A stretch of DNA of 64,000 nucleotides from Lachnospiraceae bacterium. Its GTDB lineage: Bacteria; Bacillota_A; Clostridia; Lachnospirales; Lachnospiraceae. The first letter of the stretch is position 1; the number at the start of each line of letters is the position of its first letter. Location: contig JAILCT010000100.1 of NCBI GenBank assembly GCA_024690425.1, forward strand, positions 1 to 64,000. Reading direction: 5' to 3'. A model generated the notes under the pieces. It searched no databases. It saw only the letters and a program-made list of their open reading frames with translations, and was not told the DNA's origin. Both the position numbers and the translations under genes were made by a program. Positions 16,531 through 26,127 of the stretch are shown one piece after another.

Positions 16531-17973
16531 TCACTTAAACAGATTTACCACCAGCTTGATACCGTACTTACAGTAGTTAAGGAATACACCCGGCTTCGTG
16601 ATGCACTCGCCCATCTTCTTAAATATGTATTTGGGCCTTAAGTAGAAGGACAGGAGTATATTCCTTCGTAACTTCATAACCTCATCCATTGTAAGGTGCA
16701 TGGTGCCCTTCATACTCGAATGGAAGAAGTCGGATCCCAGTACGGATTCAGCAAGAAGATCATTCTCCTTACATGTATCATAGAGGGGAGTCCCGTAGAA
16801 GGGCAGAGCGACGGTGACTTCGATAAAGTCAGGATCAGCCTGCATTATCAGCTTCTTTGTCTCAAGTATGTGTGACTTATCCTCCCATGGGAAGCCTATA
16901 ACGAAGTAACCCCAGAATGGAAGCCCTACCTCATGGCACCATTTCGCAGCCTGCAGATTCTCGGCCACGGTTGTTCCCTTCTTCATCTCCTTGAGTATCT
17001 CATCAGATCCCGATTCGAAACCGAAAGCGACCAGGAAGCAGCCGGCATCCTTCATGAGCTGAAGGGTCTCCTTGCTTAAGGGCCTTACCCTTGAATTGGC
17101 TGTAAACTGTATCTTGCCGTGCAGGGGTGAGTTAATGATCAGCTCACACATCTCCTTGACCCATTTGGGGTTTATGGTGAAGGTATCAGCCTTGAAGAAG
17201 AAGGTTGATATACCGTGTTTCTCATAGCATTCGGTCATCTCATCAAGGACATTCTGCGGTGAACGGAAACGGACACACTTGCCCGAGATACCCGGGGTAA
17301 GGCAGAAAACGCAATTGCTGGGACAACCCCTTGCCGTCTGTATGGTAGCCATGGGTTCATCCGTATCAGGCCTTTTGTAGAGGGCATTGTTCATGAGCTC
17401 TCTTGCAGGGAACGGCTGGTTATCGAGATCCTCGCCCCATACATGGAAGGCGGTCCTTACGAACTTGCCATCGCTGTCCCTGTAGAGGATGGACAGAACG
17501 GAAGAGATGTCGCCTTCGTTCCTCAATGCATAGTCGGCGATACCTCCTATGGCATAATCTATCTCGCCGCCTATCATGTAATCAACGCCGGAAAGATCCA
17601 AAAGGTCAAGCATCGCCTCTTCCGGATCGTAGAAAAGGGCGCCCTTTATCACAGTGACGGGAGCATATTTATCCTTTAATTCCTTAATGATCTTAAGGTC
17701 ATCGAATATGGTGGTATTCGTGATGCTCATCATGATAAGATCAGGCTTGTATTCCTCCATATCCTTATGGAGCCTGTCCATGGTGAAGCCTTCCGTCTGA
17801 TAGTCACACAGCTTTACATCATATCCCTTCTTAAGAAGGATGGCTGCCGCATATCCGAGGTCGTTGCAGGCACGCATAGCCTGTGCCGAGCCGTCATCTA
17901 CATTCTGCTGACATCTGTCCTCACCGCGCTGGAATAGGAGTCCGGGGGGATAGAAGAGTAAGATCTTTTCCAT
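16531..17973 (-). CDS. B12-binding-type radical SAM protein
   Basis: 480 residues. Residues ~1-190 resemble a cobalamin-binding Rossmann domain, followed by the radical SAM core with CPSNCVFC (Cys217, Cys221, Cys224) and GFESGSDEIL. Such proteins methylate or rearrange unactivated carbons, or form lipids and natural products; the substrate is not evident. The canonical DxHxxG of B12 binding is not obvious, so cobalamin use is uncertain. It is followed by the hemolysin III gene, a membrane protein, which may hint at a lipid-related role. Confidence 0.8.
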   Translation of the reverse strand: MEKILLFYPPGLLFQRGEDRCQQNVDDGSAQAMRACNDLGYAAAILLKKGYDVKLCDYQTEGFTMDRLHKDMEEYKPDLIMMSITNTTIFDDLKIIKELKDKYAPVTVIKGALFYDPEEAMLDLLDLSGVDYMIGGEIDYAIGGIADYALRNEGDISSVLSILYRDSDGKFVRTAFHVWGEDLDNQPFPARELMNNALYKRPDTDEPMATIQTARGCPSNCVFCLTPGISGKCVRFRSPQNVLDEMTECYEKHGISTFFFKADTFTINPKWVKEMCELIINSPLHGKIQFTANSRVRPLSKETLQLMKDAGCFLVAFGFESGSDEILKEMKKGTTVAENLQAAKWCHEVGLPFWGYFVIGFPWEDKSHILETKKLIMQADPDFIEVTVALPFYGTPLYDTCKENDLLAESVLGSDFFHSSMKGTMHLTMDEVMKLRRNILLSFYLRPKYIFKKMGECITKPGVFLNYCKYGIKLVVNLFK

Positions 17974-18019
17974 ATATTGATCCTTTCAAAATAACTTAAG
18001 ATTTCCAAACAACCATACA

Positions 18020-18049
18020 AGTATATAATAAACAGACTGTCAAGGTCAA
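18020..18049 (-). promoter_or_regulatory. Promoter of the radical SAM-hemolysin III pair
   Basis: On the minus strand TTGACC (18049-18044) and TATACT (18025-18020) are 18 bp apart, starting transcription about 40 nt before the radical SAM start. It sits just after the stop codon of the gene at 18057-19787. Confidence 0.5.
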
Positions 18050-18056
18050 ATAAAAG

Positions 18057-19787
18057 TCATATCCTCAAGGCTATCACACGGCCCAGCTGATTGGCAATAT
18101 ATTCACCCTTGGATAATATGCCTCTTGTCAGTTCGCAGACAAGAATACCGAATACGTGAACTCCCAGCGCAACAGGGAAGACGATCATACCCGTATCAGC
18201 CCATGTGATCTCCTTGCGCATATGGATATCTTCTATGGGACAGATCTGGTCGCGCGGCGGGATTATCTTTGTTTCATCCGATATGACAACGCATTTTAAC
18301 AGGATATTGTCCGGGAACCTGAAATCATCCCTGTCCTTATAGATAACAGGCTTCTCATACATATACAGGGCAGCATTGTGCAGGCCGAGCATATGAAGGT
18401 TTACATAGACATCGTCCATGTTATCAACATCTATTGCCCTGTAGGGCACTGTCTCCAGGAGGTAATCCTGCAGCTTATGACTTGTTTCTTCACGGAACAT
18501 TGCATCGGCTGTTGCGCGGGCCTGATTGCTGAGCAGGGCTTTGTTGCGTATTCTTGTAAAGAGCTCGTTGCGCCTGTCATTCTTGGAACACTGGCGGCTG
18601 TTCTCGTTTAGTGCCTTCTGAAGGTGGTCTGTGCAGTTGATGAACCTTGAGGTATCTGTATAACGCATGCAGTTGTTGTCGAAGAACATATCTATCCTCC
18701 GGCACAGTTCATCGTATTCCTTATCATTCATGGACTTGGCCTTGCTATTGGCAAGGAGCTTTGACATAAAATCAAAATACAGGATCTTAAGATCCACGGA
18801 CCGGCTGTCCTTTATCTCATTCCGGTAGCGGTAGAAGCAGTCATTAAAGAGCCTTGATATCAGGTCATTATCCACCACGGATATCTCCTTTGCCGTATAA
18901 CGGTTCATTTCATAATCAAGAGACTCGCGGGCGAAGAGATAGGTGGGAAGCTTCATGGATATGGGCTTGCGGCCATCTATTTTCTTAAGGAGCTGTTCAA
19001 GGGCACTCTGTCCGAGGGAGGCAGAGTCGGCTCCTATGGAAGCAAGGGGAGGTATAAGGGTTGTTGCAGTGTCTGAATTGTCATATCCGAATACCAGGAT
19101 GTCCTTGCCGGGTATAAGGTTTCTCTTCTTCATTTCCGCGTAAAGCCCTATCGCGACCTGATCATTAACGCAGAATATGGCATCGGCATCGGGATTCCTG
19201 TCAAGAAGCCGGCCGGCCTCATTCTGACAGTAACGGGTCATATCTGTCCGCTCATACTGATAGTCCGTATAATCCAGCATCCTCTCCCTGAGGCATTTAA
19301 TAAAGATATCCTTCCGCTTGCAGGCATCGGCATTATCATCACGTCCGCCGAGCATGCATATCTCGGTCGCTTTTTTCTCCTTGATGATATAGTCCATGGC
19401 CTGTCTTAAGCCTATCTCGTCATCGTAATTGACGGTGATCTCATCCTCCCTGTCGGATGCGATAAAGACCTTGGGAATATCCCTGTAATACTTATACTCG
19501 TGCCCCTTGAGGTTGGGCATGGCAATGATAAGCCCGTCAAAAGAGCAATTCTCGGCGATCTTGTATATGGAATTATAGACAATCTTGTATTGCTGCTTTC
19601 GGTCTCTGGGATCATTGTAATCATCCTGCCTGCCGGGTATTACCACAAGCCGCATGCTGTCCCTGCCATCCATAGCATGATAGATACTGTGAACTATCTC
19701 GGTTGAATATTCCGAGAATACCTCTTCTATAACAAGTCCTATGGTAAGAATATCCTTTTTCCCGGTTCCGTACCTTCCGTCATCCAT
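18057..19787 (-). CDS. Cytosolic LacI-type ligand-binding sensor without HTH or output domain
   Basis: 576 residues. Residues ~12-290 match the periplasmic-binding-protein/LacI ligand domain (IGLVIEEVFSEY, FDGLIIAMPN, AIFCVNDQVAIGLY, VFGYDNS), but there is no signal peptide and no helix-turn-helix. The rest is helical (~300-430), then a GAF-like region (~435-576). The gene at 23785 has the same order plus a GGDEF domain, so this looks like the receptor half of that family. How it signals is unknown. It is divergent from the ABC-F gene and sits alone. Confidence 0.65.
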   Translation of the reverse strand: MDDGRYGTGKKDILTIGLVIEEVFSEYSTEIVHSIYHAMDGRDSMRLVVIPGRQDDYNDPRDRKQQYKIVYNSIYKIAENCSFDGLIIAMPNLKGHEYKYYRDIPKVFIASDREDEITVNYDDEIGLRQAMDYIIKEKKATEICMLGGRDDNADACKRKDIFIKCLRERMLDYTDYQYERTDMTRYCQNEAGRLLDRNPDADAIFCVNDQVAIGLYAEMKKRNLIPGKDILVFGYDNSDTATTLIPPLASIGADSASLGQSALEQLLKKIDGRKPISMKLPTYLFARESLDYEMNRYTAKEISVVDNDLISRLFNDCFYRYRNEIKDSRSVDLKILYFDFMSKLLANSKAKSMNDKEYDELCRRIDMFFDNNCMRYTDTSRFINCTDHLQKALNENSRQCSKNDRRNELFTRIRNKALLSNQARATADAMFREETSHKLQDYLLETVPYRAIDVDNMDDVYVNLHMLGLHNAALYMYEKPVIYKDRDDFRFPDNILLKCVVISDETKIIPPRDQICPIEDIHMRKEITWADTGMIVFPVALGVHVFGILVCELTRGILSKGEYIANQLGRVIALRI

Positions 19788-19806
19788 GTTGTGTCCCCTT
19801 TTGCGT

Positions 19807-19835
19807 ATAATATCCTATCTAAAAATCTAACACAA
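19807..19835 (-). promoter_or_regulatory. Promoter candidate of the LacI-type sensor gene
   Basis: On the minus strand TTGTGT (19835-19830) and TATTAT (19812-19807) are 17 bp apart, about 20 bp before the start codon at 19787. Confidence 0.4.
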
Positions 19836-19858
19836 AATACGTTTATTATCAAACATAC

Positions 19859-19888
19859 TTGGATAGTGTCTTTTTTGTGTGATAGAAT
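19859..19888 (+). promoter_or_regulatory. Promoter candidate of the ABC-F gene
   Basis: TTGGAT (19859-19864) and TAGAAT (19883-19888) are 18 bp apart, about 40 bp before the ATG at 19929. Confidence 0.4.
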
Positions 19889-19928
19889 ATAAGTCAACAG
19901 ATTTGAATCACAGATAAGGAACAGGTAG

Positions 19929-21965
19929 ATGTTATACCGGATATCAAATGCCACCGTACAGTATGCGGGGGAGACAATACTTGACAATATACAGTTCGAG
20001 ATAAAGAACAGGTGCGAGAAGATCGCCGTGGTGGGACGCAACGGCTGCGGCAAGACCACGCTCATGAAGCTTATAGCCGGCGAGGTTGAGCTTACACGTA
20101 TCGACGGAGTGGATTCCGACATAGCAAGGACCGGAGACCCCGTGATCGGGTATCTTAAACAGCTGACTTTTGAGGATGAATCAATTACTCTCGATGAGGA
20201 AGTACGCAAGGTCTTCAGACCGGTGATCAGGATGCAGGAGAGGCTTGAAGAACTGGTGGCCATAATGGATTCGCCTTCCTACAGTAAGGATTCGACTTAT
20301 GCGGCCATAACAAGAAGTGATGGTTTCTGCGATCTGTCCATGAGGGACCATGACAGCCTTGTGGAGGAATATACCCGTCTTCAGGAGACCTTCAGGGACA
20401 TCGGAGGCTACTACTACGAGAAGGAATATGACATGATGCTTAAGCGGTTTGGATTTTCCGAAGAGGATAAGCAGAAGCCGCTGAGTGATTTTTCCGGAGG
20501 GCAGAGGACCAAGATAGCATTCATAAAGCTCCTCCTGAGCAAGCCCGACATCCTCCTGCTCGATGAGCCGACCAATCACCTTGATATAAGCACGATCGAG
20601 TGGCTTGAAGGATACCTTAAGGGATATAACAGGGCCCTGGTGGTCGTATCCCATGACAGACTGTTCCTTGATAAGATAGTCGATTGCGTGTATGAGATAG
20701 AACATCACAGGATGAAGAGATATAACGGCAATTATACCTCTTTCGTGAAGCTCAAGAAGGAAGCCTATGACAAGCAGCTTAAGGATCATATAGCCCAGGC
20801 GAAGGAGATCGAGCGCCTCGAAGGCATAGCAGAACGCTTCAAGAACAAACCGACCAAGGTATCGATGGCAAGGAGCAAGCTTAAGGCGATCGAGCACATG
20901 GATATCATTGAGGCTCCGGACCGGTATGATAACAAGACATTCAGGGCTGAATTCACACCACGCATTGAACCGGGCAGGGACATACTCTTTGTCAGGGACC
21001 TTGAGATAGGCTATGACAGGCCTCTGTGCAGGGTTTCGTTCGATATAAAGAGGGGAGAGCGCCTTGGCATCATAGGAGGTAATGGGATCGGTAAGTCAAC
21101 CCTCCTTAAGACACTTACGGATATGGTGCCCGCCCTTTCGGGTGAGTACCGGTATGGGACAAACGTCGAGATCGGGTATTTTGACCAGCAGATGGCACAA
21201 TATACATCAGATAAGACGGTTCTTGATGATTTTTGGGATGAGTATCCCAACCTTACCCAGACAGAGGTGAGGAATGCCCTTGGTGCACTGCTCCTAAGCG
21301 GGGATGATGTGTTCAAGGAGGTGTCGATGCTCTCGGGAGGAGAGAAGGTACGCCTGGCCCTTGCCAAGATATTCAAGAGGAAACCCAATGTCCTCATACT
21401 GGATGAGCCTACCAACCATATGGATATCGTGGGCAAGGAAACACTTGAATCAATGCTGACGGACTTCCCCGGCACGGTCATCTTCGTATCGCATGACAGG
21501 TATTTTGTCAAGAAGGTCGCGACCAAGCTGCTCCTGATGGAGGAGGACAAGGTTAAGTGGTATGAATTCGGATATGACCAGTATGAGCAGGAGATCGAAG
21601 CCTTAAACGAAGAGGATGATAAATACAGGGATATCACAAGGGGTAAGATAATATCGGGAACACCCATGCAGACGGATGCACCTAAGGCTGTGCGGCAGCA
21701 GGAGAGCCCGTCAGGCCAGCCTCCGGCAGGTTCGGCCCAGCAGTCTTATCTTGAGGGCAAGGAAAAGGCAAGGCTTGAGAAGAAGAGAAAGAAATACGAA
21801 GAAGAGATCGACAGGCTCAATTCCGAGATAGACCGCAAGAAAGAAGAGCTGTCGGATCCCGCCAACGCGAGCGATTATGTTAAGCTGTCGGATATACAGA
21901 ACGAGATCGACAGCATGGAAGAAGAACTTCTCACCCTGATGAGCCGGTGGGATGAAATATCATGA
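19929..21965 (+). CDS. ABC-F family ATPase (translation factor type)
   Basis: 678 residues, two ABC domains and no membrane segment. Walker A motifs GRNGCGKTT (~37) and GGNGIGKST (~384), signatures FSGGQRTK (~187) and LSGGEKVRLAL (~468), and two DEPTNH Walker B/switch motifs are intact, so both sites should hydrolyse ATP. A charged helical linker (~245-310) connects the domains as in ribosome-binding ABC-F proteins, and the last ~85 residues form a coiled coil after a Gln/Pro/Ser linker. It resembles YdiF/Uup-type housekeeping members more than antibiotic-resistance ones, but resistance cannot be excluded. greA follows after 24 bp. Confidence 0.85.
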   Translation: MLYRISNATVQYAGETILDNIQFEIKNRCEKIAVVGRNGCGKTTLMKLIAGEVELTRIDGVDSDIARTGDPVIGYLKQLTFEDESITLDEEVRKVFRPVIRMQERLEELVAIMDSPSYSKDSTYAAITRSDGFCDLSMRDHDSLVEEYTRLQETFRDIGGYYYEKEYDMMLKRFGFSEEDKQKPLSDFSGGQRTKIAFIKLLLSKPDILLLDEPTNHLDISTIEWLEGYLKGYNRALVVVSHDRLFLDKIVDCVYEIEHHRMKRYNGNYTSFVKLKKEAYDKQLKDHIAQAKEIERLEGIAERFKNKPTKVSMARSKLKAIEHMDIIEAPDRYDNKTFRAEFTPRIEPGRDILFVRDLEIGYDRPLCRVSFDIKRGERLGIIGGNGIGKSTLLKTLTDMVPALSGEYRYGTNVEIGYFDQQMAQYTSDKTVLDDFWDEYPNLTQTEVRNALGALLLSGDDVFKEVSMLSGGEKVRLALAKIFKRKPNVLILDEPTNHMDIVGKETLESMLTDFPGTVIFVSHDRYFVKKVATKLLLMEEDKVKWYEFGYDQYEQEIEALNEEDDKYRDITRGKIISGTPMQTDAPKAVRQQESPSGQPPAGSAQQSYLEGKEKARLEKKRKKYEEEIDRLNSEIDRKKEELSDPANASDYVKLSDIQNEIDSMEEELLTLMSRWDEIS

Positions 21966-21989
21966 TAAAAGGTATAGAGGTATCAGAGT

Positions 21990-22493
21990 ATGAAGGATAA
22001 GTTAACAGAGTCGGATATAAAGAAGATGGAGGAAGAGATAGAATACCGTAAGGTCACCCTGCGGCCTCAGCTGCTTGAACATGTCAAGACGGCGCGTGCG
22101 CACGGAGACCTGTCGGAGAACTTCGAGTATAAGGCTGCCAAGCAGGAGAAGAACCGAAATGAGAGCAGGATCCGCTATCTGGAGAGGATGATAAGGTCGG
22201 CGATCGTGATAGATGATTCATCGAAGGATGATGAGGTCGGGATCAACAATACGGTCACTGTGGCCTTTGACGGGGAGGATGAAGAGGAGAAGTACAAGAT
22301 AGTTACGACGGTAAGGTCCGACTCCCTAAGGGGCCTTATAAGCATAGATTCACCACTTGGCAAGGCTCTCCTTAAGCATAAGGCCGGTGACAGGGTACTG
22401 GTGACGGTAGATGATAATACTTCGTATTATGTTACGATAAAGGATATTGACAAGACCACGGATGACTCGGAAGACAAGCTGAGGGCATATTAA
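21990..22493 (+). CDS. greA: Transcription elongation factor GreA/GreB family
   Basis: 167 residues, typical length. The N-terminal coiled coil contains ARAHGDLSENFEYKAAK, whose acidic tip (Asp/Glu) reaches the RNA polymerase active site and stimulates cleavage of backtracked RNA. The C-terminal FKBP-like domain ends with SPLGKALLKHKAGD. It probably shares a transcript with the ABC-F gene upstream, and a perfect 29-bp inverted repeat follows 6 bp after its stop. Some genomes carry several Gre paralogues, so the symbol is tentative. Confidence 0.85.
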   Translation: MKDKLTESDIKKMEEEIEYRKVTLRPQLLEHVKTARAHGDLSENFEYKAAKQEKNRNESRIRYLERMIRSAIVIDDSSKDDEVGINNTVTVAFDGEDEEEKYKIVTTVRSDSLRGLISIDSPLGKALLKHKAGDRVLVTVDDNTSYYVTIKDIDKTTDDSEDKLRAY

Positions 22494-22499
22494 GAGATG

Positions 22500-22569
22500 C
22501 ATGAAGACACGGGGACGGTTCTTTTGTCTTCATACATGAGGACAAAAGAACCGTCCCCGTGTCTTCATG
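22500..22569. repeat. REP-like element, perfect 29-bp inverted repeat
   Basis: The arms at 22500-22528 and 22541-22569 are exact reverse complements around a 12-nt loop. The arm begins CATGAAGACACGGGGACGG and ends with TTTTGTC. The transcript would form a very stable hairpin between greA and the SEC-C gene and could act as a terminator or stabiliser. Related copies are at 39030, 40578, 43802 and 58027. Confidence 0.85.
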
Positions 22570-22647
22570 GTTGCCAAGACGGCGATTAAGATATAAAATA
22601 TATAAAACCCATTTGGGGAGTATAAGGAAAGAGAAAGGACAGAAGCA

Positions 22648-23154
22648 ATGGCATTATTGGAACAGTGGAGAAGCACGGCCTACTCGGCCAAGGCAGATAA
22701 GCAGGAATTGCAGAAGCTGTGGGCAGCTTACTTTGAGAAGGAGAAGGAGATATATCAGCAGCTTCTTTCGGATCCGGATACGGAGGTTAAGGGAACCGTT
22801 AAGGAACTTGCTGAGAAGTATGATATAGATATCATGACAATGACCGGTTTTCTTGACGGGATCAATGACAGCCTTAAGGTTGCCAATCCCATAGAGGAAA
22901 TGGAGGAGGATACGGAGGTTTCACTTGCTTTCGACAAGGAACTCCTGTATAAGAACATGGTCGGAGCCCAGGCTGACTGGCTGTATGGGCTTGAGGAGTG
23001 GAATGATATATTTGACGAGGAGAAGAGGAAGGAACTGTACAAGGAACAGAAGAGGTCCACTACTATCGTAAAGGGAGAGAAGATAGGGCGTAACGATCCC
23101 TGTCCGTGCGGCTCGGGTAAGAAATACAAGAAGTGCTGCGGCGCGCGTGTATAA
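22648..23154 (+). CDS. SEC-C motif protein
   Basis: 168 residues. The last ~25 residues are a SEC-C zinc motif ([19 protein letters not shown]), the same short domain found at the end of SecA. The rest is helical and acidic with no domain I recognise. SEC-C modules bind zinc and often mediate contact with ribosomes or SecB-like partners; the role here is unknown. Start supported by AAAGGA. The gene is bounded by the REP inverted repeat upstream and a strong terminator downstream. Confidence 0.8.
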   Translation: MALLEQWRSTAYSAKADKQELQKLWAAYFEKEKEIYQQLLSDPDTEVKGTVKELAEKYDIDIMTMTGFLDGINDSLKVANPIEEMEEDTEVSLAFDKELLYKNMVGAQADWLYGLEEWNDIFDEEKRKELYKEQKRSTTIVKGEKIGRNDPCPCGSGKKYKKCCGARV

Positions 23155-23168
23155 AATATGCGATCCTG

Positions 23169-23198
23169 GGGACGTGCTCATAAGCACGTCCCTTTTTT
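23169..23198 (+). terminator. Rho-independent terminator after the SEC-C gene
   Basis: GGGACGTGC and GCACGTCCC form a 9-bp perfect stem with a 6-nt loop, followed directly by six T. Confidence 0.9.
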
Positions 23199-23200
23199 AC

Positions 23201-23229
23201 TTTAAAATGTGCTCCGTTAATGGTATAGT
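23201..23229 (+). promoter_or_regulatory. Promoter candidate of rimM
   Basis: TTTAAA (23201-23206) and TATAGT (23224-23229) are 17 bp apart, just after the upstream terminator; start expected near 23236, about 25 nt before the rimM ATG. Confidence 0.45.
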
Positions 23230-23259
23230 AAATAGATAGATGAACATGGAGAAGAGGTT

Positions 23260-23766
23260 ATGGAAGATTTACTCAAGGTCGGGATATTGACTTCCACTCA
23301 CGGGGTACATGGTGAGATGAAGGTATTTCCGACAACCGATGATGTGAGAAGGTTTAAGAAGCTTAAGGAAGTGGTGCTTGAGAAGGGCAGTGAATATCTG
23401 CCTCTTGAGATAGAGGGAGTTAAGTTCTTCAAGCAGTTTGTTATCATCAAATTCAAGGGTTACGATAGCATAAATGACATAGAGAAGTACAAGGGGATGA
23501 GCATCTACGTTACAAGGGAGAATGCCGTACCGCTTAAGAAGGATGAATACTTTATGGCAGACCTTATAGGCCTTGAAGTGGAGGATGAGTCGGGTGAGGT
23601 GCTGGGAGAGCTTACGGATGTAATGCAGACGGGAGCCAACGATGTTTATGTTATCAGGCTTAAGGACGGGGAAGAGCTCCTTCTCCCCGCGATAAAGCAG
23701 TGTATACTTTTGGTGGATATGGACAGGAGGATCATGAAGGTCCATGTTCTTGAAGGCTTGATGTGA
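23260..23766 (+). CDS. rimM: Ribosome maturation factor RimM
   Basis: 168 residues, normal length. RimM binds S19 and helps assemble the 30S head. The N-terminal beta-barrel starts [16 protein letters not shown], and the PRC-barrel domain includes [18 protein letters not shown] and GANDVYVI...LLLPAI. In most Firmicutes rimM lies between rpsP and trmD; here it has its own promoter candidate, follows a terminator, and is followed after 18 bp by a signalling gene, so the usual ribosomal operon is broken. Confidence 0.93.
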   Translation: MEDLLKVGILTSTHGVHGEMKVFPTTDDVRRFKKLKEVVLEKGSEYLPLEIEGVKFFKQFVIIKFKGYDSINDIEKYKGMSIYVTRENAVPLKKDEYFMADLIGLEVEDESGEVLGELTDVMQTGANDVYVIRLKDGEELLLPAIKQCILLVDMDRRIMKVHVLEGLM

Positions 23767-23784
23767 TGACGGGATCGGGAGAGT

Positions 23785-26109
23785 ATGGAGACTAAGAAGA
23801 CGACAGTTGCCGTAATGATGAGGGATGTGAGCACCGACTTCTCTGAGGTTATGTACAGCGGACTATATGATGCGGCGGCAGAAGAAAATGTAAATCTTGT
23901 ATTTCTTCTCGGGCCCCAGTCGCCGGGCGAAGAGAAGGTCATAGAAGAAGGTGAGATCGATGATGAATACGCGGATCAGCTTGATTCGGTTTATGATTAT
24001 GTAAGCATATTAAAGCCTGATGCCCTGATAATAGTCAGCGGATCCCTTAAAAAATCAAGGGTCCTCCCGGATATCAATGCTCTTGTGGAGAGATATAAGA
24101 GCTTTCCTATGCTTGTTCTTGAGACCATGCCTGTCAAGCCCTCGATCGCTTATCAGGTTGCCGAGAGTTATCAGGCCATGTGCGAGTGTGTTGAACACAT
24201 CATCGTGGAACACAGACGCAATTTTATAGTATATGTTTCGGGCAATCCCAGAGAATATGATTTTAAAGAGAGGCTCAGGGCATTTAAGGATACAATGAAT
24301 GCCCATTCGCTTGATTTTTCCGATGACCAGATAGTCGTATGTGATTCGCCAGAGACGGACGAGCGGAGGATAAGCGCCATCTTCGATGATTTCCCTTATG
24401 TCGATGCGATCGTATGCAGCTGTGACCGCTATGCGCGTATGGTCTACCGGGCATGCAACAAGAGGGGGATCACGGTGGGCAGGGAGGTTGCCGTAACGGG
24501 ATTTGATGATGTGGGCATGTCCCATGCAATGACACCTGAGCTTACCGGAGTGATGTATGACAGTTATAAGTTCGGAGCCGAAGCCCTTAGGAGAGCCCTG
24601 AGGGTTGCTGCCGGTGAGAGGATCGGAGGGGTCAAGATACCCTGCCATTTCGTAAGAAGATGCTCATGCGGCTGTATAGAGAGGAGGGCGCCGGGTAAGC
24701 ACGAGGGCGGACCCGCACCTGTAGATGACGGGGTAAAGTCAAGGATCAGGAAATACATGGAGTCAGCCATTGACAGGGCTGTCGATTCCATATATTCCGT
24801 CCTTCCTTACGAGGTTGAAAAGCAGTCATTTAAGGCATCCTTCACCGAAATGTTCCACTGCCTGTATGATTCGATGTTCACAGAGTGGGAGGACATGGAT
24901 GAAGTACTTACCAACATAAAGAGGTATATATTTATTCTTTCGGGCTATAAGGATATATCCTTCAGGATGGTCTCCGACCGGTGCTGCGAGATCATGGAGA
25001 ACATGATGGGCATGATGCCCTACGGCAAAATAAGGGCTAAGCTTACAACGATGTTATTCGAGAGTGTCAGGTACCTTAAAGAGGCCGAGATAGTGAGAAT
25101 GCGGGAGAAGAGCAACATAAGACGCGAGCATTTATGGTTCATCCCGCTTTTTACCAAGGATCTTCTGAGCGAATCAAATACGGAAGTGGATGTCATTACT
25201 TCGATAATGAAGAGGCTTCGGGGAATGAACGTAAAGTCAGGCCACTTCTTTATCTTCAATAAACCGGTAGTTTATAAAAAGGACCAGCTTCCGCCAGTAC
25301 CGTCAATGCTTAACTACGCCGGACATTTTGACCGTGATTCCGTTAAGATAGCCCTGCGGCAGAACGGCGTGGGTATTGATGACGAGAACGGGATCTCTTC
25401 CGTACTTCCGACGGATGAACAGCACAGTTATGCAGCTTATGTAATATGCTCCGGCAACAGGCAGTATGGCATAGCCCTGTACGAGGTCAGCAGGGATGAT
25501 ATCTTTTTTGCCATGCTGTGTACCCTGCAGATAGGTGCTCTCTTCCATTTCAGGGATACATTGTATGCGGCGCAGGAGAACATAAGAGAGGCCAAGATCA
25601 AGGAGGATATACTCGGATATGTATCCGATAAGGATGATCTTACAGGAGTCCTTAACGGTGTGGGCTTTATGGAGAAGCTGATCCCGCTTATTTACAACAA
25701 CAGTCAGGAGAAGGGCTTTCTCTTCTTCGTTGACGTTGCATGCATGCATGAGATCAATACGGATTACGGACATGAAGCAGGTGATGAGGCCTTAAGAAGC
25801 GCAGCACAGAGCATCAGCACCATACTGGGTGATGAGAATCCGCTTGCCAGAATAGGGGATGATGAGTTTATTTCCGTGATTCTTTCGGATAATAGTGATA
25901 TAATTGACAGTATAAAAGCATCTATAACAAGGGTTCTTAAGGAATATAACCGTAATTCGGAAGCTGATTACGAACTTGAGCTTCTGATGGAAGCTTATCC
26001 CTTTGTATGTGAACCCGGGATGGATGTTGCAGGCCTGCTGAGGGATGCAGCCATGGTCATGGAGAAAAGCCTTAAGTCGACAGGACGCCTTAAAATAAAA
26101 AAGAGGTAA
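23785..26109 (+). CDS. LacI-type ligand-binding sensor with GGDEF domain
   Basis: 774 residues, cytosolic with no membrane segment. Residues ~5-300 form a LacI-like ligand domain without HTH, ending in a Cys-rich HFVRRCSCGC segment. A helical region and a GAF-like domain follow (~310-600), then a GGDEF domain (~615-770) with DLTGVLNGVGF and the active loop RIGDDEF. The loop reads GDDEF instead of GGDEF and no RxxD inhibition site precedes it, so diguanylate cyclase activity is plausible but not certain. It starts an operon-like run with two EAL proteins and is a longer relative of the gene at 18057. Confidence 0.8.
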   Translation: METKKTTVAVMMRDVSTDFSEVMYSGLYDAAAEENVNLVFLLGPQSPGEEKVIEEGEIDDEYADQLDSVYDYVSILKPDALIIVSGSLKKSRVLPDINALVERYKSFPMLVLETMPVKPSIAYQVAESYQAMCECVEHIIVEHRRNFIVYVSGNPREYDFKERLRAFKDTMNAHSLDFSDDQIVVCDSPETDERRISAIFDDFPYVDAIVCSCDRYARMVYRACNKRGITVGREVAVTGFDDVGMSHAMTPELTGVMYDSYKFGAEALRRALRVAAGERIGGVKIPCHFVRRCSCGCIERRAPGKHEGGPAPVDDGVKSRIRKYMESAIDRAVDSIYSVLPYEVEKQSFKASFTEMFHCLYDSMFTEWEDMDEVLTNIKRYIFILSGYKDISFRMVSDRCCEIMENMMGMMPYGKIRAKLTTMLFESVRYLKEAEIVRMREKSNIRREHLWFIPLFTKDLLSESNTEVDVITSIMKRLRGMNVKSGHFFIFNKPVVYKKDQLPPVPSMLNYAGHFDRDSVKIALRQNGVGIDDENGISSVLPTDEQHSYAAYVICSGNRQYGIALYEVSRDDIFFAMLCTLQIGALFHFRDTLYAAQENIREAKIKEDILGYVSDKDDLTGVLNGVGFMEKLIPLIYNNSQEKGFLFFVDVACMHEINTDYGHEAGDEALRSAAQSISTILGDENPLARIGDDEFISVILSDNSDIIDSIKASITRVLKEYNRNSEADYELELLMEAYPFVCEPGMDVAGLLRDAAMVMEKSLKSTGRLKIKKR

Positions 26110-26127
26110 ATGGCAGGAAGATAGATA

